From Bacteroidota bacterium (GTDB lineage: Bacteria; Bacteroidota; Bacteroidia; AKYH767-A; OLB10), in contig JAFDWZ010000022.1 in the NCBI GenBank assembly GCA_018268195.1, positions 1 through 64,000 of the forward strand: a stretch of 64,000 nucleotides of DNA, written 5' to 3'. The position numbers and the translations under genes are program-made. This document shows, piece after piece, positions 17,431 to 26,736 of the stretch; the stretch's first letter is position 1; every line of letters starts with the position of its first letter. Below the pieces are notes generated by a model. The model did no database searches. It was not told where the DNA came from and saw only the letters and a list, made by a program, of their open reading frames with translations.

Positions 17431-17973
17431 TCAGGTTCCTTTTACCGAAGGACACTTTTCTTTACTTCTGCTTTTACCGCATTGCCCCGGATAATAATAT
17501 ATTCCTATTCTCAAATGATCTTCTTTCCACTTGAAATCATATCGGTCTTCAATGAAGGGTCTCCAGCAACCTCTGTTACGAACCAATCCTACCCCTGCCT
17601 GTGGCGACAGATTATGTTTCTTTCGCTGACCGGGAGCATATTCATCAACATTCAGCCAGTTATGATAATAAACTCCAGCAAGAGGATAAAAATTATAACT
17701 TCTTATGGCAAACAAATCGTATTGAAGCGCGCCTCCTGCAAACAAATCATGATATCTGTTGAATGACGGGTAATAAGAAACTTCAGGAACGGCATACAGC
17801 TTTCCGGTTACAGGAATTCTCATCCTTACTTCAGCACCAAAACTCTCAGCCTGAAAATTATAAATTACTCCTGCACCGTATCCCCAGGGTTTACTCACTT
17901 TTCTGCGTTGTGCATTAGCACTTACCGACAAAATGACGAGAAATAAAATGGCTATGGATGTTTTACGTTTCAT
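17431..17973 (-). CDS. Small secreted protein, probable outer-membrane beta-barrel
   Basis: 180 residues with a clear signal peptide (TSIAILFLVILSVSANAQ). The mature part alternates aromatic and polar residues in strand-like stretches (GYGAGVIYNF, GKLYAVPEVSYYPSF, GGALQYDLFAI, YPLAGVYYHNW, LRIGIYYYPG). This suits an 8-stranded OmpA/OprF-like membrane barrel, but it ends in a Cys-containing basic tail rather than a C-terminal aromatic strand. It precedes the lipoprotein gene on the same strand. No specific function can be assigned. A TACTTTTG box on the minus strand (18077-18084) lies about 104 nt upstream and could be its promoter, though no -33 TTG is visible. Confidence 0.65.
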   Translation of the reverse strand: MKRKTSIAILFLVILSVSANAQRRKVSKPWGYGAGVIYNFQAESFGAEVRMRIPVTGKLYAVPEVSYYPSFNRYHDLFAGGALQYDLFAIRSYNFYPLAGVYYHNWLNVDEYAPGQRKKHNLSPQAGVGLVRNRGCWRPFIEDRYDFKWKEDHLRIGIYYYPGQCGKSRSKEKCPSVKGT

Positions 17974-18140
17974 TGGTATGACAAGTCAAAGATGCGAATA
18001 TCGTTTTTGCTTTGCTTTGTATAACGTGCAGAAAAAATATTTATTATTTTGTTATAAACGTAAAAGCTTAGAAGGGCAAAAGTATTTACCTGTAATCGAA
18101 TGTAATATCCGCAGCTTTTGGGATTTCCTTTGTTTTAAGA

Positions 18141-18848
18141 TTACTTGTTGATTGTGCGGCTCAGCAACATCACATCTGAAATGGTTTTTTTCAGGCGGCT
18201 GATGGCTTTAATACGTGTAGTTCGGATTTCAACCAATGGAATAGAAAGAGGAATTTCTTTTATTCTGATGTTTTTATCTTTTGAAGCACGAATACAGAAC
18301 TCACTTGGCCACACAGCATGTCTTGTAACACATCCATTTGTGATATGGTCAAGTTTTGATTTTTTGAAAGTTTTCAAACCATGTGTTTCTGTAAGTTTAA
18401 GCCCACAGGTAATCCGCAACCCAAAATTATAAAGGGAAGTAAATAGTTTACGTTTAAAAGGCCGTTGGTCCATTTTTCCGGCAAGTTTTTTTGAACCGAT
18501 GATTAAATCATAATTTGCAAGCAGTTCATTCGACTTTTCAAGAAAAATCATATCGAGATAATCCACTTCAAGAATAGTAACATTATCAAATCTTGCTCTG
18601 TTTATTCCATTTATCAAAGCTTGTCCGTAATCAGCAGCACCATCATCAATTTCAGCAACTACGCAACTTAATTCGGAAGCAAGTTTACGAATGATGGCTT
18701 TGGTATTATCAACACTTCCGTTTTCGGTAATGATGATTTCAAATTCACGGAAATATTTTTGTAAATCTACTGCCAGATCACGAATGCGTTTTTCAAGTAT
18801 TTCTTCTTCGTTAAATACAGGTATTACTATGGAACAGTTGTCAGTCAT
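18141..18848 (-). CDS. Glycosyltransferase family 2 (dolichyl-phosphate mannosyltransferase-like)
   Basis: 235 residues from ATG 18848, which places the GT-A fold strand CSIVIPVFNEEEIL at the N-terminus. That ATG overlaps the end of the preceding oxidoreductase gene by 8 nt. ITENGSVDNT matches the nucleotide-sugar loop normally DDGSxDxT, and EVDYLDM sits where the DxD metal motif belongs. There is no C-terminal membrane pair. The family usually transfers a sugar from a nucleotide donor to a polyprenyl phosphate or glycan acceptor; donor and acceptor here are unknown. Coupling to the FAD-dependent, UDP-galactopyranose-mutase-like enzyme suggests a two-step glycan modification. Confidence 0.82.
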   Translation of the reverse strand: MTDNCSIVIPVFNEEEILEKRIRDLAVDLQKYFREFEIIITENGSVDNTKAIIRKLASELSCVVAEIDDGAADYGQALINGINRARFDNVTILEVDYLDMIFLEKSNELLANYDLIIGSKKLAGKMDQRPFKRKLFTSLYNFGLRITCGLKLTETHGLKTFKKSKLDHITNGCVTRHAVWPSEFCIRASKDKNIRIKEIPLSIPLVEIRTTRIKAISRLKKTISDVMLLSRTINK

Positions 18849-20130
18849 TTTCTTTAAATTTATCAGACAGGAGTTTTCCATCCATGATGGCATCCTGCAT
18901 ACTTGAATATTCCCACCTTCCGTAACGGCCAATCTGATAAATACCGTCTGCTTCCAGTGCTGTCATTAGTTTTTCTACAATAGGGGGGCGTTTGGGTTCA
19001 TAAATGCAATATGCGACCGGAATTTTTATGGAATGAACAAATACAATTTCGTCAATCTGAAATATCGGCATACGCTTTATTTCTTCTACAACTTTTTGTT
19101 CAATTTGCTCAATGCTCAGAGCATGATTGCGGCTTCCAACTTCTACAGCAATAATCTGTTCATCGTTGGGCGTTGCTTTTTTAAAATAATTTTTAGGGAA
19201 GCTGATTCTGTAAAACGAAAGTTCTTTGTCAGGGAAATACATCCAGTGTGTATCAGGAACCTTTCCTTTGATGACCAGATTTACCGTGTAAACAGAAGTG
19301 TAAACCAAATCATCAGCCAATGATTTTAAATCATCGCGGTCACTGTTTCTGATAATGGATTGTAATGGAACTGTTGATGCCAAACGGTTATATTTCACAA
19401 CTGTGCCATCCGACATTTCAATAGTTTTATTTCGGGTATTGAAAAATTTAGCAGTAGTGTTCAGCTTGATATTTTCCAATTGTTGAGCAAAAATATCAGC
19501 CAGATCCTGAATACCTTTCAGCACGGGATAGTAAAAGTCCACATTGTAGCCGAAACTGTCAGTGTTATCTTCAAAAGCATTCTGTCTGATTTTATCCTTG
19601 TCAACGGTGATAAGGTGCGACATAAACTCGCATGTCATATCAGCAGGGTCGGTATCCCATATTTTTTTATTATAAGGCAACAGATAATGATTTGCAATGC
19701 CACTACCGAAACATTTCAATGCATAATCACGGTAGGAACCTTTTCTGATTTCCTGTTCTTCTTCGCGCGAAAGGTGCTTAACTTGTTCCAGACCCTCCAG
19801 ACATTCACGTTTTGTTTTTTCACTCAGATTAAGAAGATTCAGCTCAAAAGGGTAGGGGATGATTACATTGTCGTAATAGATATGAGCTTTACGTTTATGT
19901 GTTTCAACTTTTAGCCCCAGTTTTTCAAAAACCAATTCTCTCACATAAGGATTACGTAAGTGCAGCAGGTGAGGAGCAAGGTCGAATTTGCAGCCATTGA
20001 AGTCAATAGTGCGCACCAGCCCTCCTACAATGTCATTCGACTCGTAAACAGGTAAATTTTTATCGTAATGGTAGGCAAAACTCAAACCCGCCAGGCCTGC
20101 GCCTATTACCACTGTATCGTGCTGAATCAT
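18841..20130 (-). CDS. FAD-dependent oxidoreductase, UDP-galactopyranose mutase/amine oxidase type
   Basis: 429 residues from ATG 20130; an in-frame TTG at 20154 would add 8 residues but breaks the usual start. The dinucleotide motif VVIGAGLAGLSFAYHY is followed by ESNDIVGGLVRT, the FAD-binding pattern of the flavin amine oxidase family. FDLAPHLLHL and LPYNKKIWDTDPADM resemble the substrate-binding regions of UDP-galactopyranose mutase-like and protoporphyrinogen-oxidase-like proteins found in polysaccharide loci. Its TGA stop overlaps the start of the GT2 gene, so the two are translationally coupled. I infer a role in nucleotide-sugar or glycan metabolism; a true mutase activity would need checking of the active-site residues by alignment. 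Confidence 0.75.
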   Translation of the reverse strand: MIQHDTVVIGAGLAGLSFAYHYDKNLPVYESNDIVGGLVRTIDFNGCKFDLAPHLLHLRNPYVRELVFEKLGLKVETHKRKAHIYYDNVIIPYPFELNLLNLSEKTKRECLEGLEQVKHLSREEEQEIRKGSYRDYALKCFGSGIANHYLLPYNKKIWDTDPADMTCEFMSHLITVDKDKIRQNAFEDNTDSFGYNVDFYYPVLKGIQDLADIFAQQLENIKLNTTAKFFNTRNKTIEMSDGTVVKYNRLASTVPLQSIIRNSDRDDLKSLADDLVYTSVYTVNLVIKGKVPDTHWMYFPDKELSFYRISFPKNYFKKATPNDEQIIAVEVGSRNHALSIEQIEQKVVEEIKRMPIFQIDEIVFVHSIKIPVAYCIYEPKRPPIVEKLMTALEADGIYQIGRYGRWEYSSMQDAIMDGKLLSDKFKEND

Positions 20131-20261
20131 CAGGAAAAATGCATAAGCGCGCAAAAATAGCCATTATCCCCCTAATCACAAAGGAATTTTACTCTTTAAA
20201 ACGGTAATTTAAGGGCAAAGTGTTTCTACTGAGAAAGTTCAGTAAGGTTGTGAGATGATTA

Positions 20262-20903
20262 TTATCGCAAATCCACTATTTCCACACCGGGATATTTCTT
20301 TGCGTCAAATGTAAATTGTGCTTCAGAAACAGCTGCTTCCGGGGTGTATTTTGTGATAGTGTAGGTCATGATGGAACCATTGTTGTTGAAAACCTTGGCA
20401 CCTGCTATGGTTTTATCAGTTTTGTTAATATGCAACTGAATTTTAAAGTAGGGCTTTGATTTGTCTAATGGTGTAAGATCAATCGTTTGTAAAGGTTTTC
20501 CACCCACATTTTTTTCTTCTACAAACCGCGAATCAAACCCTTTTTCATAGATGGTGAATATATTGGAAGGCGAAATGCCATCGCCTTTAGCTGTGGCATC
20601 GTTAACCTGCACTTCATTGGCATCTTTAAGGTAGGTCCAGGATGTTTTGCCATCAGATATAATTTGCTGTCCGGTGATGGTCAGGTTATATTTATTACCA
20701 CTGATAAGCATGGTGCCACTTTGGTTTTGTGTGGTTTTTGTCTTTTTATCTTCAATACTGATTTTAAATTCGGCCGAAAGTGATTTTAGTGTTTTGTATT
20801 TGGACGAAACACCTTTGAGTATTTCCTGAGATTTAGCGTCTTTCTGTGCATGGGTAGCTAAGATTGATAAGCAGAAAAATACTGTTGCAATTGTTTTGTA
20901 CAT
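20262..20903 (-). CDS. lolA: Outer-membrane lipoprotein carrier LolA family
   Basis: 213 residues with signal peptide (TIATVFFCLSILATHAQ). The mature part begins with a helix KSQEILKGVSSKYKTLKSLSAEF and continues as an antiparallel sheet (GTMLISGNKYNLTI, QQIISDGKTSWTYL), as expected for the half-barrel LolA fold that shields lipoprotein acyl chains in the periplasm. The gene lies 95 bp downstream of ftsK on the same strand, an order common in Bacteroidota. A TAnnTTTG match (TAACTTTG, 20975-20982 minus) lies in the gap and could give it its own promoter. Confidence 0.88.
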   Translation of the reverse strand: MYKTIATVFFCLSILATHAQKDAKSQEILKGVSSKYKTLKSLSAEFKISIEDKKTKTTQNQSGTMLISGNKYNLTITGQQIISDGKTSWTYLKDANEVQVNDATAKGDGISPSNIFTIYEKGFDSRFVEEKNVGGKPLQTIDLTPLDKSKPYFKIQLHINKTDKTIAGAKVFNNNGSIMTYTITKYTPEAAVSEAQFTFDAKKYPGVEIVDLR

Positions 20904-20998
20904 GATTGTTTTATTTAAAGATTCTATAAAAACAATGCCATTAACCGTTGGTTAGGTGAACAGCGTATGAAATACAAAGTTAAAGATTCCGTAAATAT

Positions 20999-23518
20999 TT
21001 ATTTAAGATTGGAAAGCAGGTTTTCCAAATCGGTAGGGTCTTTGAATTTTACTTCGCGTGCTTTACTTCCTTCAAAGGGACCTATAATTCCGGCTGCTTC
21101 CAACTGGTCAATAAGTCTTCCGGCACGGTTGTAACCCAACTTCAGTCTGCGTTGCAATAAAGATGCTGAGCCTTGCTGATGCTGAACGACCATGCGTGCC
21201 GCATCATCAAAAAGCGGATCACGGTCGGATAAATCAACTTCGCCATTGCCGCCTTCGTTGTCGCCAACAAATTCAGGCAACAAAAATGCATCAGGATATC
21301 CGCGTTGCGAGCCTATAAAGTCAGTAATTTTTTCTACTTCAGGAGTATCAACAAAAGCACATTGCAATCGTATTAAATCTGCCCCAAGTGAAAGGAGCAT
21401 GTCGCCACGACCTATGAGTTGGTCAGCACCACCACTGTCGAGGATGGTGCGGCTGTCAATTTTAGATGTTACCCTGAATGCGATACGCGCAGGGAAGTTG
21501 GCTTTGATAGTTCCCGTGATGATATTTACCGAAGGACGTTGTGTTGCAATAATTAAGTGAATACCAATTGCTCGAGCTAGTTGTGCAAGACGTGCTATAG
21601 GCGCTTCCACTTCTTTGCCGGCAGTCATTATCAGGTCAGCAAATTCATCAACCACCAAAACTATAAATGGAAGAAAACGGTGACCTTTGTTCGGGTTTAA
21701 TCTGCGTGCAACAAATTTTGCATTGTATTCACGGATATTGCGCACCTGAGCTTCTTTAAGCAATTCATAGCGCTGATCCATTTCAATACAAAGCGAGTTA
21801 AGGGTATTGACTACTTTTTTGGTGTCGGTAATAATAGCTTCTTCTTCACCGGGAAGTTTTGCCAGAAAATGTCGTTCAATGGTTTTGAATAACGTTAATT
21901 CTACTTTCTTGGGGTCAACAAGTACAAATTTTATTTGCGAAGGATGTTTCTTGTAAAGCAGTGATACCAGAATGGCATTAAGTCCTACAGATTTTCCCTG
22001 ACCGGTGGCTCCTGCCATGAGCAAGTGAGGCATTTTTGCAAGGTCGGTAACAAACACTTCATTGGAAATAGTTTTTCCTAATCCGATAGGAAGATCCATT
22101 TCTGAATTAACAAACTTGTCGGAAGATAAAACAGATTTCATGGCAACCATATCCTGATTTTTATTCGGCACTTCAATACCAATAGTGCCTTTGCCGGGAA
22201 TGGGAGCGATGATACGAATACCAAGTGCTGAAAGACTTAATGCTATATCATCTTCCAGATTTTTAATTTTAGAAATACGTACTCCTGCCTGAGGAATAAT
22301 TTCAAATAATGTTACCGTTGGGCCAACAGTAGCTTTTATTTTTTCGATGCCGATGTTGTAGTGTCCCAGTGTTTCAACAATTCTGTTTTTGTTGCTATCC
22401 AACTCGGCTTTCAATTCTTCAGGAGTAAGTTTGGATTTGCTTTGATAGTTTTCAAGCAAATCTACTGACGGAAACTGATACCCTGACAAGTCGAGCGTAG
22501 GGTCATATTCACCAAAAGCAGACATATCGGGAAGTTCGTCATTAACGGCAGTTACAACCGGATTAATAACTTCCTCAATAGGTGTTTCAATGGATAATGG
22601 AATAGTGTCATCAGCTACATTTTCTTCAGGATTTTCGTTGCTGTTTATTTCAAGTTCCAGAGAATTATCTTCAATAGAAGGGGTGTTTTCAACCGGAGTC
22701 TCCATAAGGTCTTTAATGGCTTTTTCCATATCCGGCTCAGGAGTAAGATCTATGGGTTGAGATATTTCTTCTTCCAGTTCGGTTGTCAGTGGCTCTTTAA
22801 ATGCATTGGTATTATCATCGGTTTCAGCAATTGAAATATCATCTTCATCATTGTTAACTAAACTGCGTTGCGGTAGCTTTAGTTTGAATTTAAATGTCAC
22901 CATGCTGAATGCAAGCAAAGTGAAACCGAGGAAAAGTCCGGTGCCTGCATTGCCCATCATTAATTGCATCCATTGTGATAACTCATAACCGAATGTGCCA
23001 CCCATAAACAGCAGAGTGCTTGCATTTTTGAATAGATAGCCCATTGCAACAGAAACAAATACTAACAGAAAAGCAGAAATGCGTATGGTACGACCAAAGG
23101 GCAGAAGTGAATCTTTGAATAACAATTTAAATCCTGTTAGAAAAAACATCAGCACAAAAAGAAAACTGCTGATACCAAAGCTATTATAAAAAAAAGAATT
23201 TGCAGTAAGAGATCCTAACTTTCCAAGCCAGTTTTCCGCCTTTAAATCTTTGTTGGAGATGAATGACCACCAGCCGGATTGAACCTTGTCGAAATCAGCA
23301 CGCCAGGTAAACAGATAAGATATAAATGCAATTGTGAGAAATACGCTTATCAGTATCAGTAATAATCCTGTAATCTGATGTATCTGCTCATTGTGAATCC
23401 AGTGAAAATTAAATTTGGAGGCCTTGGACTTTTTAGTCTTTTTGACTTCAGTCTTTGGTTCTGAATTACCGGTATCGAAAGTATTTGCTTCTGCAATAAC
23501 CTTACTGCGTTTGCCCAT
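20999..23518 (-). CDS. ftsK: DNA translocase FtsK
   Basis: 839 residues. A basic N-terminus is followed by four or more membrane helices (about residues 48-70 and 118-210), then a long acidic low-complexity linker (about 225-335). The motor domain contains the Walker A loop GATGQGKSVG, the Walker B strand FIVLVVDEFADL and IIATQRPSVNIITG. The C-terminal winged-helix gamma domain (LLQRRLKLGYNRAGRLIDQLE) reads the chromosome polarity signals and contacts XerD. All domains are complete. FtsK pumps DNA through the closing septum and helps resolve chromosome dimers. A 272-bp gap separates it from the divergent T9SS substrate gene. Confidence 0.97.
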   Translation of the reverse strand: MGKRSKVIAEANTFDTGNSEPKTEVKKTKKSKASKFNFHWIHNEQIHQITGLLLILISVFLTIAFISYLFTWRADFDKVQSGWWSFISNKDLKAENWLGKLGSLTANSFFYNSFGISSFLFVLMFFLTGFKLLFKDSLLPFGRTIRISAFLLVFVSVAMGYLFKNASTLLFMGGTFGYELSQWMQLMMGNAGTGLFLGFTLLAFSMVTFKFKLKLPQRSLVNNDEDDISIAETDDNTNAFKEPLTTELEEEISQPIDLTPEPDMEKAIKDLMETPVENTPSIEDNSLELEINSNENPEENVADDTIPLSIETPIEEVINPVVTAVNDELPDMSAFGEYDPTLDLSGYQFPSVDLLENYQSKSKLTPEELKAELDSNKNRIVETLGHYNIGIEKIKATVGPTVTLFEIIPQAGVRISKIKNLEDDIALSLSALGIRIIAPIPGKGTIGIEVPNKNQDMVAMKSVLSSDKFVNSEMDLPIGLGKTISNEVFVTDLAKMPHLLMAGATGQGKSVGLNAILVSLLYKKHPSQIKFVLVDPKKVELTLFKTIERHFLAKLPGEEEAIITDTKKVVNTLNSLCIEMDQRYELLKEAQVRNIREYNAKFVARRLNPNKGHRFLPFIVLVVDEFADLIMTAGKEVEAPIARLAQLARAIGIHLIIATQRPSVNIITGTIKANFPARIAFRVTSKIDSRTILDSGGADQLIGRGDMLLSLGADLIRLQCAFVDTPEVEKITDFIGSQRGYPDAFLLPEFVGDNEGGNGEVDLSDRDPLFDDAARMVVQHQQGSASLLQRRLKLGYNRAGRLIDQLEAAGIIGPFEGSKAREVKFKDPTDLENLLSNLK

Positions 23519-23790
23519 TATGCCTGTTGTTAATCGTAAAAGTATAATTTCAGCTAAAGTAGGTCAGATGTAAGTCTGTAATATTCTTCATCGAACAACA
23601 TAATGAACATTTTATTGTGGAAAAAACAGATAAATATGGTAAAACGGAAGTGCCTTGATGGCAACGTTTGAGGCCACTTTTGTCAGATAAGATGAAGTTT
23701 CCGGTTGCGAAAAAAAATATTCAATAAAGCTATAACCCAACGATATAGTCTTTCGTAAAATTTCGAAAAATGTTTTAACCGCTATATAAA

Positions 23791-26535
23791 ATGAAAAAGC
23801 AAAACGTTATAATGAGTGTTATTAAAAGATGTTTAATAACACTGACACTTGTACCAGTCTTGAATGGTCAGGTAATGGCTCAGTGTCCTCCATTAGGTCA
23901 CTATACCGGTATGACTGGCGATTTTGGTGCATGCCCCGGGATGTCGTTGTCCTATACTATTAATCCTGTTACTAATGCAACAAGCTATACATGGCAGCTT
24001 CCTCCGGGAGCTACCATCAGTGGAATGAATCCTTATACATCTGCATCAACAACTGTGACCGTTAATTATGGGCCATCGTTTTCGGCACCGGGCAATATTT
24101 GTGTGGTAGCTTCCAATGGATGCTCATCATTGGGAAGTTATTGTAAAAGCCTTTCGCCTGCCGGGTCGCCTTCAGGCGCTTCACAGATTTCAGGTTCTAT
24201 ATTTGCTTGCCCGGGTCAAACATTAACTTACAGCGTCAATAATTATGTAAACAGAGTTTTTGACTGGAAAATGCCTGCCAATGCCACCATTTTAAGTGGA
24301 CAAGGTACGAATGTGATATCCGTGAAATTTAATAACGGATTTAGCGGAGGTGATATTTGTGTGAGAGTAGGAAATGGTTGTGTTTACAGCGGTTATCGCT
24401 GTATGTCTGTATATGCTTCTTCACCTTCTACACCAATTGCTGTTACCGGTCCGGTGGTGTTATGCGGTGGTCAAACCGGAACATTTTCAACAGGATTCGG
24501 AGGAAATGCTCCTGTGACATCGTTCACATGGTCAGCACCTGTAGGTAGTGTGATAACCGGACAGGGAGATAGTATTGTACAGATAAAAATGCCTGCAAAT
24601 TACAGTTCAGGAAATGTAATTGTAGTGGCCAATAATAATTGTGGATCAAGTGGACAAAGAGGATTAAAAGTTCGCGAAATACCTGCTGTTCCAGCTCCAA
24701 TATCGGGATTGGCTGCGGGAATCTGTAGCGGTACTACTTCGTATTCAATTCAAACAGATCCTACTGCCGTAAGTTACAATTGGACTCTGACGGGTCCAGG
24801 TAGTATTAGCAATGGACAAGGAACTAATGCCATAAATATTACTTATCCGATGAATTTTGTTTCAGGTAAAATTTGTGTTTCAATTACCAACGCTTGCGGT
24901 ACAAGTGGATCTCGTTGTTTAGCAACATCTAAAGATATTATAATCACCGGGCAGCCTCAGCATTTTGAAACTTGCAGCGGAACCAATGCTCATTTCACAG
25001 TTTATGCAGACGGGATAAATCTTCAATATCAGTGGAGAAAAAATGGTGTTGCATTAACAAATGGAGGTAAAATATCAGGAGCACTTACCGATTCACTGGT
25101 CATAACCGGTGCCGATAGCTTGGATGCAGGTTCTTACGATGTTGTTGTTTCTAATTTGTGTAATTCGCAAGTTACATCATCAGCAAAAAACTTGGTTATT
25201 AAAGAAGTTCCTTCAAAACCCGGAATTATTTCAGGTGTTCAATCTGTGACCTGCCCGGGTACTACAGGAATTGTATATTCAATACCATTGCAACCTGATG
25301 CCACCGGCTACACATGGGGATACACTAACGGAGTACAGATATTAAACGGACAGGGAACAAACACTGTTACTCTCCAATTTGATTCTACTATTAATTCAGG
25401 TTATTCGGTTTATGTATTCGCAACAAATGGATGCGGTTCAAGCATTGATTCTGCCACTTCATGGACACGTTACTCTATATCTTCTCCTGTTATCAGTGGT
25501 CAGAAAAGAGTGTGCGATAAATTGCCCGGCATAGTTTACAGTTCGCAATTAATTGCTGGAGCAAATTCTTACAATTGGAATGTTCCTGCAGGTGCTACAC
25601 TTGTTAGCGGACAAGGAACCAATTCCATTACCGTTGATTTTGGTCCCTCCTATACAGGTGGTGATATTACTGTGACGGCATCAAATATTTGTTTTACCAC
25701 ACCGGTAAAAAAGCTGACTACTGTAATTGATGTTCCCGGAGTTCCAACATCTTTAACAGGAACTAATTTTGGTGCTTGTAATACGCAGTTAAGTTACACT
25801 GCCGGAAATTCAAATTATGCTACCAGTTATACATGGACGTTACCTCCTAATAGTTCTATAAGTTCTGGTGCAGGTACCAATTCTGTCACTGTTGGTTTTC
25901 TTAACCCGGGAAGTGGTTCATATAATATGTGTGTGGCAGGAACTAACTATTGTCGTACCGGAAATACAAGATGTATAACCGTAAGAGCAGTGCCTCAAAG
26001 ACCTTCAGCTATTACAGCAGACCCAACCGTATTTTGTATGGGTCAACAAGGCGTGCGATTTGCAACTGCAGGTGGTTTAGGAGCTTCTTCTTATCAGTGG
26101 ATCGCACCTTCAGGAACGGTAATAACTGCAGGACAGGGAACCAATAACATTGTTGCTAATATGGGAAATGCCAATGGTATTGTAGGTGTAACCAGTAGCA
26201 ACACATGCGGTAACAGTGGTACTACAACTTACAGTGCGGTGATGAATTGCAGAGAAGCTGGCGAAGAATTACCTCTAGAAAATTTACAGTCTTTGACACT
26301 GTCGCCTAATCCGGCAACTACCGCTGTTCAAATAAGTTTTAACACTGAAAAAAGTTCGACTTACAAAATCAATGTTTATGATATCCTTGGTAAGAGTCGT
26401 TTTGCCGAAGGCGGAATATCAAAGGCCGGAGTCAATAATCATAATCTGAATATTGCAACATTAAGCAGTGGAGTTTATATTATAGAGGTAAAAACTGATG
26501 ATTACTCTATCAAGAGAAAACTTGAGGTGAGATAA
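23791..26535 (+). CDS. T9SS-secreted protein with PKD-like repeats, one Ig-like domain and type A sorting domain
   Basis: 914 residues. A signal peptide (about residues 10-30, ending VMAQ) leads into eight PKD-like repeats of about 85 residues, with motif SGQGTNxIxVxF followed by a Cys-containing strand such as ICVRVGNGC. Between repeats 4 and 5 lies an Ig-like domain (LQYQWRKNGVALTNGG ... LDAGSYDVVVSNLC). The last 80 residues form a type A T9SS C-terminal domain: LSPNPATTAVQI, YKINVYDILGK, SSGVYIIEVKT, ending KRKLEVR. Such a domain directs export through the type IX system and attachment to the surface. No catalytic module is present, so it is probably an adhesin or matrix component. A strong terminator follows the stop codon. 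Confidence 0.9.
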   Translation: MKKQNVIMSVIKRCLITLTLVPVLNGQVMAQCPPLGHYTGMTGDFGACPGMSLSYTINPVTNATSYTWQLPPGATISGMNPYTSASTTVTVNYGPSFSAPGNICVVASNGCSSLGSYCKSLSPAGSPSGASQISGSIFACPGQTLTYSVNNYVNRVFDWKMPANATILSGQGTNVISVKFNNGFSGGDICVRVGNGCVYSGYRCMSVYASSPSTPIAVTGPVVLCGGQTGTFSTGFGGNAPVTSFTWSAPVGSVITGQGDSIVQIKMPANYSSGNVIVVANNNCGSSGQRGLKVREIPAVPAPISGLAAGICSGTTSYSIQTDPTAVSYNWTLTGPGSISNGQGTNAINITYPMNFVSGKICVSITNACGTSGSRCLATSKDIIITGQPQHFETCSGTNAHFTVYADGINLQYQWRKNGVALTNGGKISGALTDSLVITGADSLDAGSYDVVVSNLCNSQVTSSAKNLVIKEVPSKPGIISGVQSVTCPGTTGIVYSIPLQPDATGYTWGYTNGVQILNGQGTNTVTLQFDSTINSGYSVYVFATNGCGSSIDSATSWTRYSISSPVISGQKRVCDKLPGIVYSSQLIAGANSYNWNVPAGATLVSGQGTNSITVDFGPSYTGGDITVTASNICFTTPVKKLTTVIDVPGVPTSLTGTNFGACNTQLSYTAGNSNYATSYTWTLPPNSSISSGAGTNSVTVGFLNPGSGSYNMCVAGTNYCRTGNTRCITVRAVPQRPSAITADPTVFCMGQQGVRFATAGGLGASSYQWIAPSGTVITAGQGTNNIVANMGNANGIVGVTSSNTCGNSGTTTYSAVMNCREAGEELPLENLQSLTLSPNPATTAVQISFNTEKSSTYKINVYDILGKSRFAEGGISKAGVNNHNLNIATLSSGVYIIEVKTDDYSIKRKLEVR

Positions 26536-26554
26536 AATAAAGCTGAAAATCAGT

Positions 26555-26591
26555 AAAGGGAAAGTTATATATTCATGACTTTCCCTTTTTT
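26555..26591 (+). terminator. Rho-independent terminator after the PKD-like T9SS gene
   Basis: Perfect 11-bp arms AAAGGGAAAGT (26555-26565) and ACTTTCCCTTT (26578-26588) enclose a 12-nt loop and run into further T residues. The hairpin begins 20 nt after the stop codon. Confidence 0.85.
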
Positions 26592-26736
26592 AATTTCGAT
26601 AATTGGGAAATTTGGAAATTCTGCTTTTGCAGTATTAAAATATTTCTAAAATCACAGAGTGATACTTCACCTGCATCAACAGAATTGCTATAGTGCCGAA
26701 GTGAGAGTAAAAATATTCTTCAGTTGAGTTTGAGTT

